From: SKLM01 sp964542755
GTDB lineage: Bacteria; Chloroflexota; Anaerolineae; B4-G1
Assembly (NCBI GenBank): GCA_964542755.1
Contig: CAZIWL010000062.1
Location: 1 to 24,451 of the forward strand
Length of the DNA: 24,451 bases
Reading direction: 5' to 3'
The translations under genes and the position numbers were made by a program. How positions within the stretch are numbered: the first letter of the stretch is position 1; each line of letters begins with the position of its first letter. The notes below the pieces were generated by a model. It was not told the DNA's origin. It searched no databases and saw only the letters and a list, made by a program, of their open reading frames with translations. This document shows, one piece after another, positions 7,149 through 15,774 of the stretch.

Positions 7149-9983
7149 ATGCTCGTTACCGAACAGCTCAACATCCTGATCGTCCGGGGCCCCAAGGGGA
7201 CGTGCCTGGGCTTGGAGCAAGCTCTGGCACGCGCCATCGGATCTGGTTGCGCCATTAAGTGCGTCGCTGGCCTCGACGACGGACTGGCTCACCTTCAGAG
7301 GAGTTCCTTCGATCTGCTCTTCCTGGATCTCTCCCTTCTCGATCCGAACAGCCTTGAGCCCCTGGAGATCATTGCCCGACGCAACCCAAGCACTGCCCTC
7401 GTCGCCCTGGTCTCCTCGGAGCTCGCCGCGCGCGGGCTTCAGGCCATGCGCCGCGGAGCGGATGACTGTTTGATCACGGAGGTCGCCGATCCCAGCACGG
7501 TGGAGAGTGTCGTCCACCAGGCCCTGGCGCGGCGGGCCGGCAAGACGCAGCTGCAGCCCTATGAGGAACCCCCGGTCGCGGCTGTCGACCAGCCCATCGC
7601 CAGGGCTGGCGCTTTCCTTGCTTGCCAGGAGACCCCCGGACACGCCATCTCTGAGAGCGAGACGCGTTTGCGGGCCATCGTGGACCACCTGCCTCAGTTC
7701 GTCTCCTACGTGGACAAGGACCTTGTCTATCGGTTCGTCAATCGCAGGTATCAAGAGGCTTTCGGCCTCTCAGAGGCAGAGGTCGTGGGAAAGAGACTCC
7801 CCGAGATCATCGGGGAGGATGCGTTCGCCGGCGCGCGCCACCACGTAGAGCGCGTCCTGCAGGGAGAACAGGTCCGGTATCACGAACGCTTCGACTACCG
7901 TTTCGGTGGAACTCGCGAGATCGACGGCATTCTGGTGCCCGACGCAGAGGACAACGGGGACGTGCGCGGCTACTTCGCAGTCCTCACGGATATCACACCC
8001 TACATTAAGACGCAGAATAGACTGACCGAGCGTGAATCTATGCTCTCCAGGGCGGAGAGCATGGCCGGTCTGGGCAGCTGGTCGTGCACCCTTCCCCTCG
8101 AGCGCGTGGTGGTCTCCGATGGCTGGGCGAGCCTCCACGGGTGGGAGGGCCATGAGCTCACGTGGGATCAGTTCCTCTCTGTCGTCCATAGCCAGGACGT
8201 GCACCTCCTCCAGAGCGCGGTTGAACGGGTCCGGAAGGAGGGGCGCCAAGAGCAGGTGGAGTACCGCATCATGCGTAACGACGACGGTGCCGTCCGCTAT
8301 ATCCGGGCCCACATCGAGACTGAGACCGTCGACAGCAAGCAACCCCGAGCTCTGCTCGGCACGGTTCGTGACGTCACGGCCTGGCGGCACGTCGAGGAGG
8401 CACTGCGCGAGAGCGAGAACCGTTTCCAGATCATGGCCGACACCTCACCCGTGCTCCTCTGGATGTCCGGCACCGATGGTCTCTGCAACTTCTTCAACCA
8501 GCAGTGGCTCGACTTCCGCGGCCGGACTATGGAGGAAGAGGCAGGTAACGGCTGGGCTGAGGGCGTCCATCCCGACGACATGGACCACTGTATGACCACG
8601 TACCTGGAGGCCTTTGAGAGACGAGATCCATTCCGCATGGAGTACCGTCTCCGACGCGCAGATGGGGAGTACCGCTGGGTACTCGACACCGGAATCCCGC
8701 GCTTCGGCCCCGAGGGCCAGTGTGCCGGGTACATCGGGTCCGCCATCGACATCACGGAGAGGAAGGCTGCTGAGGAGGCGCTTCGCAAGCGCGCCTCCGA
8801 GCTCGACGCCCTCCAGGCGACAGTACTGGATATCACAGCGCAGCGGGACCTGGAGACGCTTCTCAAGACCATCGTCCGTAGGGCCGCCCGGCTCTTGGGT
8901 ACCCCCGGCGGCCGGCTCTACGTGGCGGACCCCGAGCGACGGGAGGTCTACCTCAGGGTCAGCCATGGAGCGTCCGACGCGAGCCCAGCCGCGGGCTGCG
9001 CGCATGGGGAGGGCGCGGCAAGCATCGTCGCTGAGACCGGTCAACCGCTCATCGTCAGCCACCGGCAGGTCCAGCTCCACGACACTGACTCGGGTGACCC
9101 GACGCCAGTTGCCGGGGCTGTGCTCTGCGCCCCCATGTTGTGGGAGAGCCACGTCAAGGGAGTCCTTCAGGTGGTTGACGATGCCGAGGACGCGGCGTTC
9201 GGACCCGACGACGTCGAGCTGCTCACGCTCTTCGCGAACCACGCCGCCATCGCGATGGAGAACGCCCGTCTGAGCGGCGAGCTCGAAGGGGAGAGGGAGC
9301 AGCTTGAGACTCTCTCACGGCGGCTTGTGGACGCCCAGGAGACAGAACGCCGCCGGATCGCCCATGAGCTCCACGACGAGATTGGCCAGGCCCTCACCGC
9401 CGTGAAGCTCAGCGTCCAGACGGCCCAGGGCTTACCTACAGATAGGCCTGACGACGCCCTAAGCGGCGCCATAGAGGCTGTGGAAGGGGCCCTCAAGCAG
9501 GTTCGCAACCTCTCGCTGGATCTCCGTCCATCCCTCCTCGACGATCTGGGACTGATCCCCGCGCTCCGCTGGTTCCTGGATCGCCAGGCTCAGCGGGCAT
9601 CCTTCGCGGTCCTGTTTGACGGCGTGCCTCTGGAACGTCGACTCCCCGGGGACCTGGAGGTCATCTGCTTCCGCATCGTCCAGGAGGCACTCACCAACGT
9701 CACTCGTCACGCACGGGCCCAGGCCGTCATGGTCTCCGTTCGAGCCATCGACGACGCCATTCAGCTGACCATTGGAGATGACGGTGTTGGCTTCGACGTA
9801 GCCGAGGCCATGGACCTCGCTAGTCGCGGCAAGAGTATTGGCCTCCTCGGGATGCGGGAGCGGGCCGCCCTCGCTGGGGGCGAGCTGACCATCGAATCCG
9901 CGCCTGGGAAGGGAACCACCATCCAGGCCAGACTGCCCCTCTCGGCGCCGGATCCTGGGGCGGAAGCCAGGAAAGAAGTCTGA
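7149..9983 (+). CDS. Sensor histidine kinase, REC-like/PAS x3/GAF/HisKA_3/HATPase
   Basis: 944 residues, no membrane segment, so a cytosolic sensor. Residues ~8-130 form a receiver-like domain: D60 is kept in FDLLFLD, but the usual acidic pair is R13-G14 and the conserved Lys is T110, so it is probably a pseudo-receiver. PAS domains follow at about 170-290, 295-415 and 420-545, each ending in the DIT/DVT pattern. A GAF domain spans about 565-705. The kinase core has the HisKA_3 box RRRIAHELHDEIGQ with H742, then a GHKL ATPase (QEALTNVTRHA, IGDDGVGF, GLLGMRERAALAGG). This NarX/DegS-type core normally pairs with NarL-type regulators, and one starts 2 bp downstream. The ribosome binding site is weak. 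Confidence 0.92.
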   Translation: MLVTEQLNILIVRGPKGTCLGLEQALARAIGSGCAIKCVAGLDDGLAHLQRSSFDLLFLDLSLLDPNSLEPLEIIARRNPSTALVALVSSELAARGLQAMRRGADDCLITEVADPSTVESVVHQALARRAGKTQLQPYEEPPVAAVDQPIARAGAFLACQETPGHAISESETRLRAIVDHLPQFVSYVDKDLVYRFVNRRYQEAFGLSEAEVVGKRLPEIIGEDAFAGARHHVERVLQGEQVRYHERFDYRFGGTREIDGILVPDAEDNGDVRGYFAVLTDITPYIKTQNRLTERESMLSRAESMAGLGSWSCTLPLERVVVSDGWASLHGWEGHELTWDQFLSVVHSQDVHLLQSAVERVRKEGRQEQVEYRIMRNDDGAVRYIRAHIETETVDSKQPRALLGTVRDVTAWRHVEEALRESENRFQIMADTSPVLLWMSGTDGLCNFFNQQWLDFRGRTMEEEAGNGWAEGVHPDDMDHCMTTYLEAFERRDPFRMEYRLRRADGEYRWVLDTGIPRFGPEGQCAGYIGSAIDITERKAAEEALRKRASELDALQATVLDITAQRDLETLLKTIVRRAARLLGTPGGRLYVADPERREVYLRVSHGASDASPAAGCAHGEGAASIVAETGQPLIVSHRQVQLHDTDSGDPTPVAGAVLCAPMLWESHVKGVLQVVDDAEDAAFGPDDVELLTLFANHAAIAMENARLSGELEGEREQLETLSRRLVDAQETERRRIAHELHDEIGQALTAVKLSVQTAQGLPTDRPDDALSGAIEAVEGALKQVRNLSLDLRPSLLDDLGLIPALRWFLDRQAQRASFAVLFDGVPLERRLPGDLEVICFRIVQEALTNVTRHARAQAVMVSVRAIDDAIQLTIGDDGVGFDVAEAMDLASRGKSIGLLGMRERAALAGGELTIESAPGKGTTIQARLPLSAPDPGAEARKEV

Positions 9984-9985
9984 GG

Positions 9986-10636
9986 GTGAGCCGGATCCGC
10001 TGTCTATTGGCCGACGACCACGTCCTCGTCCGTGCCGGTTTCCGCAGTATGTTGGAAAAGATGCACGATGTCGACGTTGTGGCCGAGGCCGATAACGGTC
10101 GCGATGCACTAAGCCTCATCGAAAGGCATCGTCCCGATGTCGTCTTGATGGATATCGCCATGCCTGGCCTCAACGGCCTCGAGGCCGTCGAGCAAGCCAG
10201 CGCCCGGTTTCCCGAAGTTCGCATCATCATCCTCTCGATGCACGCCAACGAGGAGTACATCCTGCGCGCCCTCAACGCGGGCGCCGCCGGCTATCTCCTC
10301 AAGGATTCCGACCCGGCTGAGCTTTCGCTGGCCATCCGAGCCGCCCGCGGGAATCACACGTACCTCAGTCCGCCCGTCTCCAAACAGGTGACAGACTACG
10401 TGCGGCGCACCGGAGGACAGGGGAGCTTGTTCGACACTCTGACGCCCCGTCAAAGGGAGGTCCTTCAGCTCATCGCCGAGGGCCACACCAACCGGGAGAT
10501 CGCACAGGAGCTGGACGTCAGCGTCAAGACCGTAGAAGGTCACCGCACCAGACTTATGAACCGCCTTGGCATCCACGACATCGCCGGGCTCGTCCGCTAT
10601 GCCATCCACGTAGGCCTCGTTAGAATCGACGTCTAG
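9986..10636 (+). CDS. NarL/FixJ-family response regulator (REC-LuxR HTH)
   Basis: 216 residues. The receiver has acidic pair D10/D11, phospho-acceptor D56 (VVLMDIAMP), the Ser of ILSMHAN and K106 (YLLKD). The LuxR-type HTH lies at about 150-210 (LTPRQREVLQLIAEGHTNREIA, then VKTVEGHRTRLMNRL). The GTG start is 2 bp after the kinase stop, with a purine-rich GAAAGAAG 7 nt upstream inside the kinase gene, so the pair is translationally linked and probably cognate. All key residues are present, so it should be a working phosphorylation-controlled DNA-binding regulator. Its targets cannot be read from the sequence. Confidence 0.95.
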   Translation: MSRIRCLLADDHVLVRAGFRSMLEKMHDVDVVAEADNGRDALSLIERHRPDVVLMDIAMPGLNGLEAVEQASARFPEVRIIILSMHANEEYILRALNAGAAGYLLKDSDPAELSLAIRAARGNHTYLSPPVSKQVTDYVRRTGGQGSLFDTLTPRQREVLQLIAEGHTNREIAQELDVSVKTVEGHRTRLMNRLGIHDIAGLVRYAIHVGLVRIDV

Positions 10637-10707
10637 CCGTCGCCGCGGCGTCAGGGTCTTCTTCCCCCTTCAAGTGGGGTATTCACCCCCTTCCATCAAC
10701 CGCCGCC

Positions 10708-10721
10708 ATACTGTATACTGT
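10708..10721. repeat. Tandem ATACTGT repeat, possible operator
   Basis: Two perfect adjacent copies of ATACTGT followed by ATG, an AT-rich island in a GC-rich intergenic region. It could be a protein-binding site or contain a -10 element (TATACT), but no good -35 lies at the right distance. Functional assignment is speculative. Confidence 0.3.
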
Positions 10722-11084
10722 ATGAGACGGGGGCCGTCAGTACCTCTCCTGTTGACCGTATCGTGGACCACTGCCAACTCCCAACTTGGTGTACACGTCG
10801 TGTTCGGACAGCGCTGGGGGCTGACGCCAGATCGTCTGCGACCGTCCCGTAGGTCTGCACCGGACATCCGAGGAAACGTCACCCTTCGGACACCGGCGTA
10901 ACTAGGCTGACCGTAAAGGCCCATTGTCAGTATTCACGCGTCGCAATGCAGCTGTTCGCCCCCTCCACGCGCCAACCAGCGCCTTCGGCTGAGCCGGCGG
11001 CAATCCCATTCCAAGCCGATTCGGGCATCGTGGCATGGCTCGATCCCCCTCTGTCGCCGCACAGGAGCCGTCCCTGGACCAAGC

Positions 11085-11090
11085 AGGAGG
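11085..11090 (+). promoter_or_regulatory. Ribosome binding site deciding the lone receiver start
   Basis: AGGAGG lies 5 nt before the ATG at 11096. This strong site shows that the in-frame ATG at 10946, which would add 50 low-complexity residues before the receiver, is not the start. Confidence 0.8.
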
Positions 11091-11095
11091 AGACG

Positions 11096-11563
11096 ATGTG
11101 CCCTATACGTGTCTTGATGGTCGACGGGAGCCCGCACTTCGTCAATTCGGCCGCGCGATTCCTTTCTATGAACCGGAGTATTGAGATCATCGGACACTGC
11201 TCATCGGCGCAAGATGCGCTCGACCGGAGTCAGGAGCTGGCGCCAGACCTGATCCTCATGGACCTGGGCTTGCCCCGGACAAGTGCCTTCGACCTGACTC
11301 GCCAAATAAAGACCATCCGTCCAGCCATCCGCGTGGTGCTCCTGGGGTTCCACGACAACGAGCACTACCGAAAGGCTGCCACGGATGCCGGTGCCGACGC
11401 ATTCTTGCCCAAGTGGGAGTTCGCGTCTCGCGTCTGGCCCATTCTTGCCCGCCTCTTCAACGGGCACCTTACGGGGGACGTCGATGAGCACGAATCCTCA
11501 GGCACCATTGCGGAGATGAACGACAGGGAATCCGATGAATCGCCGGGCTCTCAACACCCATGA
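11096..11563 (+). CDS. Stand-alone response regulator receiver protein
   Basis: 155 residues, a single receiver domain plus an acidic tail of about 30 residues. It begins CPIRVLMVDGSPHF, so the acidic pair is reduced to D10-G11. Phospho-acceptor D56 (LILMDLGLP) and K106 (FLPKWEF) are present, but the Ser/Thr position reads LLGFHDN, without hydroxyl. It can probably be phosphorylated, with altered switching. There is no output domain, so it would act by protein contact or as a phosphate sink, as CheY-like proteins do. It sits between the first kinase-regulator pair and a hybrid kinase, separated by non-coding gaps on both sides, and may be transcribed alone or with the hybrid kinase. Confidence 0.88.
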   Translation: MCPIRVLMVDGSPHFVNSAARFLSMNRSIEIIGHCSSAQDALDRSQELAPDLILMDLGLPRTSAFDLTRQIKTIRPAIRVVLLGFHDNEHYRKAATDAGADAFLPKWEFASRVWPILARLFNGHLTGDVDEHESSGTIAEMNDRESDESPGSQHP

Positions 11564-11657
11564 GCACACCGTCCCGAATCTACTTCTGCCCGGAGCACGC
11601 CTTCAATCAGTGCGGGATCGAGCTACCGGGTACTAGACGATACCAAAGGATCACACG

Positions 11658-13667
11658 ATGGAGAGACATCTAAGGGCTCTGATTGTCGAGGACAACCCGG
11701 CCGACGCTAACCTCATCCGCGAGATGCTCAGCCAGAGACGGGACCTCTCCCTCTCCCTGGAGCAAGCGTCGAGACTGTCCCAAGGACTTGAGTGCTTGAG
11801 GGGGAACAAGCTAGATCTGGTGCTCCTCGACCTCTCTCTGCCCGACAGCCGCGGCTTCGAGACCTTCTCCAGGACGCAGGCTGAGGCACCAGACATACCT
11901 ATCATCGTTCTCACGGGGCTCGACGACCGCAACCTCGCCGTCAAGGCCGTTCGGGAGGGTGCCCAGGACTACCTTGTCAAGGGACACGTCAGCGGCGAGC
12001 TTCTCTCCCGATCCATACGATACGCCGTCGAGCGGAAGGGCGCCGAGGAGGCCCTCCGCGCGTCTGAGGAGCGCTACCGGCAGCTCGTTGAGAACGCGAC
12101 GGACATCATCTACAGCCACGACCTGGTCGGCAACATCACCTCAGCCAACGCTGCCGGCGCCCGCGTCTTCGGCTACGAGGTCGCCGACCTGCCGAATCTG
12201 ACCGTGTGGGATCTGGTAGATCCCGACCACGTGCCGCAGGCCGAGCAGATGATCCAGGACCAACTGGCAGGGGACGGGCACTCCGCTCCCTACGAGCTCC
12301 TCACGCGCAGCAAGGACGGCGCCCCCATCTGGATCGAGGTCAACCCGCGGCTCATTCAGCGACCTAATGCACCCCCCGAGATCCAAGGCGTTGCCCGTGA
12401 CATCACCGAACGAAAGGAGATGGAGGAGCAGCTTCGGCGTCAAGAACGACTCGCCGCGCTCGGCCAGCTGGCCGCCGGGGTGGCCCACGATTTCCGGAAC
12501 CTCCTGACCACCATCATCCTTTACGCTGAGCTCTCGAAGCGCCACGCTGGCCTTCCTCAAGACCTCGACCAGAACATGAACGTCATCATCGACGAATCCC
12601 ACCGGGCCACCGACCTTGTCCAGCAGATTCTAGACTTCAGCAGCAACGCCATGATTGAACCCCGGGCCCTGGACCTCAAGGCGTTCACCCGCGAGACGCT
12701 CAAGGTGCTCCGCCGCGCAATTCCTGAGGATATCGAGCTGAATATGGAGACCGAGCCCGGGCCCCAGCGCGTCCGCGCCGATCCCGGCCGTCTGAAGCAA
12801 GCACTAACCAACCTGGCGCTCAATGCTCGGGATGCTATGCCGGACGGCGGCGAGCTGAAGGTCTCTCTATCCAGATGCACCATAGACCAGGACCTCGCCA
12901 ATGAAGACCGCGCCCGCCGCCGACCCTGTGGCGCCTCACTCCCCACCGGAGAATGGGTCAGCATAGCTGTCTCCGACACCGGCATGGGCATGACGGAGAA
13001 GGTCCAAGAACGCCTCTTTGAGCCGTTTTTCACCACCAAGGAGATCGGGGAGGGTACCGGGCTGGGCTTGGCCCAGGTGTATGGCATCGTCCGGCAGCAC
13101 GACGGATACGTCGACGTCGACACAGCACCTGGCAAGGGCAGCACGTTCCGGATTCACCTGCCCGTGTGTCACGAAGAGCCCGTCCTCAAGCCCCGCAGAC
13201 GAGCAGAGGCTCCCCTTGGCCAAGGAGAAACGATCCTCCTGGTGGAGGACGAGCCTCGGCTGCGGGAGGCAGGTAAGAGCGTGCTCGAATCCCTGGGCTA
13301 CCAGGTCCTCACCGCCGCAAACGGGCGCGAGGCCATGGCGGTCTGCGGACTAACAACAGGTCACCCATCTCACCCCGGGGTTCCCGGAACCCCTGGAGAC
13401 AAAGGGGGTCCTGGCTCATCAACCGAGGCGTCCGCCTCGATCGACTTGGTCATCACGGACCTGGTCATGCCAGAGATGAGCGGCCGGGCCCTGGCCACTA
13501 TGCTCCAGAGACAGGCACCCCACATCCGAAGAATCGCCATCACGGGCTATGCCCTGGACAAACACGACAAAGAGGCACTCAGGGAGGTTGGCTTTGACTC
13601 CCTGGTTCGAAAACCCTTCGAGCGATCCCAGCTCGCCCGCGCCATTCGACAGGCTCTGAGTGAGTGA
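11658..13667 (+). CDS. Hybrid histidine kinase, REC-PAS-HisKA-HATPase-REC
   Basis: 669 residues. The N-terminal receiver has E11/D12, D58 and K108 intact (LVLLDLSLPDS, PIIVLTG, DYLVKG). A PAS domain lies at about 136-250. The HisKA box LAAGVAHDFRNLLTTI has H277, followed by a complete ATPase (LTNLALNARDAM, VSDTGMGM, LFEPFFTTKEIGEGTGLGL). A second receiver begins ILLVEDEPRLR with acceptor D601 and the Lys of VRKPF. This second receiver is interrupted between helix 2 and strand 3 (about residues 566-592) by a Gly/Pro-rich collagen-like insert containing PGVPGTPGDKGGPG. AAAGGA lies 7 nt before the ATG. It is likely a phosphorelay start point; the receivers near kaiBC are possible partners, but no cognate partner is evident. 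Confidence 0.93.
   Translation: MERHLRALIVEDNPADANLIREMLSQRRDLSLSLEQASRLSQGLECLRGNKLDLVLLDLSLPDSRGFETFSRTQAEAPDIPIIVLTGLDDRNLAVKAVREGAQDYLVKGHVSGELLSRSIRYAVERKGAEEALRASEERYRQLVENATDIIYSHDLVGNITSANAAGARVFGYEVADLPNLTVWDLVDPDHVPQAEQMIQDQLAGDGHSAPYELLTRSKDGAPIWIEVNPRLIQRPNAPPEIQGVARDITERKEMEEQLRRQERLAALGQLAAGVAHDFRNLLTTIILYAELSKRHAGLPQDLDQNMNVIIDESHRATDLVQQILDFSSNAMIEPRALDLKAFTRETLKVLRRAIPEDIELNMETEPGPQRVRADPGRLKQALTNLALNARDAMPDGGELKVSLSRCTIDQDLANEDRARRRPCGASLPTGEWVSIAVSDTGMGMTEKVQERLFEPFFTTKEIGEGTGLGLAQVYGIVRQHDGYVDVDTAPGKGSTFRIHLPVCHEEPVLKPRRRAEAPLGQGETILLVEDEPRLREAGKSVLESLGYQVLTAANGREAMAVCGLTTGHPSHPGVPGTPGDKGGPGSSTEASASIDLVITDLVMPEMSGRALATMLQRQAPHIRRIAITGYALDKHDKEALREVGFDSLVRKPFERSQLARAIRQALSE
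13377..13393. repeat. Perfect inverted repeat inside the hybrid kinase receiver insert
   Basis: GGGGTTCC (13377-13384), one base, GGAACCCC (13386-13393). It lies exactly in the segment encoding the Gly/Pro-rich insertion of the C-terminal receiver, which suggests a small palindromic element inserted in frame. No second copy was seen in the window. Confidence 0.5.
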
Positions 13668-13820
13668 AGGTAAGCCCGTGTATCTAGCCCCGTGCTCTTC
13701 ATCCACCTGCCGAGACAAGCCGTTCACTTCCCTGGCGCGAAGCCACCCGCAGATTGCCCGTACCCGCGGTACCGCGCAGGGCCGCCCCAGAGTCCGAGTG
13801 TCAACTGACGGGGTTCCGAC

Positions 13821-15470
13821 GTGAGCTCCTTGGGCCGCCTTCCAACGCTGCTGCTGATCGGGTGCCGACCGCGCGACCTGCTGCCGAGTCTGCCCGAGGG
13901 CGAGCCCGTGGCCTCGCCCTCGTTGGTAATCGAACACGCTCCGGATGTGGCCTCGGCAGTGGAGACTCTACGGACTCAGCACATTGACCTGGCTCTGGTG
14001 AGCGCTGCCGTCCAGCCTGGAGAGGGACCGTTGAAACTCGCTCAGCTGTGCGCGGCGAGTCCGACCACGCTCGTCCTGCCCATCCACGTCCCCGGCGCAG
14101 AACGTACGGCGAACGAGCGACCGCCCTCCGACTTGAACCATCCCGAAGGAACAGACCCCATGCACACTAACTCCCCTGTGCTCGCCCAAGACACACATGG
14201 GGATGCGTGTAGGAACGACGCCGCCCTCTTCAGAGACACGCTTGAGGCTCTGACTTACCCATTCTATGTCGTCAACGTCGACGACTACACCTTGGCCGCC
14301 GCCAACCCCGCGGCTGTCGGAACCCATAGCCTCGTCCCGGGCGACGGGCTGACCTGTTACCGTGTGAGCCACCGGCGAGAGGCGCCCTGCAGCGGCAAGC
14401 ACCACCCTTGCCCCCTCCAGGAGGTTACAGCCTCCGGGGAACCCGTCACCGTCGAACACGTCCACTACGCCGCCAACGGAGTGGCCCAGCGCGTCGAAGT
14501 CCACGGCTACCCTATTTTCGACGAGGATGGCACCCTCGTCCAGATGATCGAGTATACCTGGGATATCACCGACCGCCGGAAGGCCGAGGAGGCCCTTCGG
14601 CGAGAGCGAGATCTGGTGGCTCAACTCATGGAGACGAGCCCTGTGAGCATCACCATGGTGAACCGTGAAGGCGAGATCACGTTTGCCAACGCCAGGGCCG
14701 AGGACGTGCTGGGCCTATCCAAGGCCGAGATCACGACGCGAACCTACAACGCCCCGGACTGGCGCATCACCGACGTCGAAAGAGGCCCCATCGACGAGAG
14801 CGATCTCCCTTTCCGACGGGTGATGTCCACCAAGCAGCCTGTCTACGGTGTCCGTCACGCCATCGAATGGCCAGACGGACGGCAGCGCATCCTCGCCATC
14901 AACGGTGCACCCCTTCTCGATCCATCGGGAGAGGTCGAGCGCGTCGTGTTTGCCATCGATGACATCACCGATAGGGTCAGAGCAGAGCAGGAACGCATCG
15001 AGCAGATAGAGAATGAGCTGCGCCGCTTGGACGAACTGGCTGCCCTCCCGGGCACAGCCGTTTCGGCACGCGCGTTCGGAATGCAGCCCCTGCACGAGGC
15101 GCTCCCCCACGTCTTCGAGACCCTGGTGGCCTCCTATGCCTTGCTCCTGGATGAGGCCCTTGACCGTCAGGCCTACCGGCTCACCGAAACGGATGTGGAT
15201 AACGTACGCGGTCTCGCCGAGCGCCTGGGTGCGCTGGGCGCCACACCTCGCGATGTCGTCGATGTGCATGTCGCCGGACTGAGGGGGAGGAGCCAGCAGA
15301 CGAACCCCATCAAGGCCAAGGCCTATGCGACCGAGGGACGCCTCGTTGCGCTCCGCCTGATGGGCGAACTCGTCTCCTACTACCGAAAGCGGTGCGTGAC
15401 GCTGACTCCGCGAACCGGCGCCAGCCGTCGTGAGTCCGCTAGCGACGAAGGGCCTGTGCACTATGAATGA
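13821..15470 (+). CDS. PAS-domain protein with KaiA-like C-terminal domain, upstream of kaiBC
   Basis: 549 residues from a GTG start. Residues ~1-95 look like a degenerate receiver (LLLIG, HIDLALVSAAV, TLVLPIHV) with no phospho-Asp. A first PAS domain (~130-255) carries C179, C190 and C197 in CYRVSHRREAPCSGKHHPCP, a cysteine pattern seen in some PAS domains. A second PAS domain spans ~265-385, and a coiled-coil linker follows. The last ~125 residues (404-530) are helical: FETLVASYALLLDEAL, then ATPRDVVDVHVAGL (H483), then LVALRLMGELVSYYRKR. This matches the layout of the KaiA C-terminal four-helix domain (SVSQVLEIH, then a final helix ending in MYRR); the RsbU N-terminal domain is the alternative. 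There is no kinase domain. Its stop overlaps kaiB by 8 bp, pointing to a KaiA-type role. The gene is certain; the KaiA assignment is inference. Confidence 0.85.
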   Translation: MSSLGRLPTLLLIGCRPRDLLPSLPEGEPVASPSLVIEHAPDVASAVETLRTQHIDLALVSAAVQPGEGPLKLAQLCAASPTTLVLPIHVPGAERTANERPPSDLNHPEGTDPMHTNSPVLAQDTHGDACRNDAALFRDTLEALTYPFYVVNVDDYTLAAANPAAVGTHSLVPGDGLTCYRVSHRREAPCSGKHHPCPLQEVTASGEPVTVEHVHYAANGVAQRVEVHGYPIFDEDGTLVQMIEYTWDITDRRKAEEALRRERDLVAQLMETSPVSITMVNREGEITFANARAEDVLGLSKAEITTRTYNAPDWRITDVERGPIDESDLPFRRVMSTKQPVYGVRHAIEWPDGRQRILAINGAPLLDPSGEVERVVFAIDDITDRVRAEQERIEQIENELRRLDELAALPGTAVSARAFGMQPLHEALPHVFETLVASYALLLDEALDRQAYRLTETDVDNVRGLAERLGALGATPRDVVDVHVAGLRGRSQQTNPIKAKAYATEGRLVALRLMGELVSYYRKRCVTLTPRTGASRRESASDEGPVHYE

Positions 15471-15774
15471 ACTCAGACTGACCCTGTACGTCACGGGACG
15501 GACCTCGAGGTCGGAGCGCGCCATCTACAACCTCCAGCAGATTGCTCACGAGTCCAAGATAGCCGATCGTGAGCTTTCCGTCGTCGACGTCCTGGAGCAG
15601 CCCCACCGGGCCGAAGAGGAGAGAATCATCGCCACGCCCACGCTGGTCAAGTCGTCGCCCCCGCCAGTCCGGCGCATCATCGGCGATCTCTCGGACATCG
15701 AGGAAGTAGCCCTCCGGCTGGGCCTCAGCCAGAGCAGGGCAGCCGGGGGAGGCAGAGAGGTAGACCATGCCTGA
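15463..15774 (+). CDS. kaiB: KaiB, circadian clock protein
   Basis: 103 residues, typical KaiB length. It begins LRLTLYVTGRTSRSERAIYNL and contains the hallmark ATPTLVKSSPPPVRRIIGDLSD, close to cyanobacterial KaiB. KaiB is a thioredoxin-like, fold-switching protein that binds phosphorylated KaiC and, in cyanobacteria, sequesters KaiA. The ATG lies within the end of the upstream gene (8-bp overlap), and its own 3' end overlaps kaiC by 8 bp, so all three are probably translationally coupled. The C-terminal tail (SRAAGGGREVDHA) is short and not conserved. Confidence 0.96.
   Translation: MNELRLTLYVTGRTSRSERAIYNLQQIAHESKIADRELSVVDVLEQPHRAEEERIIATPTLVKSSPPPVRRIIGDLSDIEEVALRLGLSQSRAAGGGREVDHA

Larger units (their letters stand above)
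10637..11095. other. Intergenic region with small hairpins and a tandem 7-mer
   Basis: About 460 bp with no convincing gene; short frames at 10674-10901 (plus) and 10670-10924 (minus) lack family features and a ribosome binding site. Just after the regulator is a small hairpin GGGGT-ATTC-ACCCC (10676-10689); upstream CCCC at 10665-10669 could pair with the same GGGG instead. A tandem ATACTGT repeat lies at 10708-10721. No strong promoter was identified, though one may drive the receiver gene at 11096. Confidence 0.5.

Noticed and set aside
8040..8062. Perfect 9-bp hairpin (ATGCTCTCC / GGAGAGCAT) and a similar 8-bp one at 7797-7817 inside the first kinase gene
   Set aside because: Both encode ordinary PAS-domain sequence; in a gene of this length and GC content such stems can occur by chance.
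10946..11095. N-terminal extension of the lone receiver
   Set aside because: A strong AGGAGG precedes ATG 11096, and the extra residues are low complexity with no domain.
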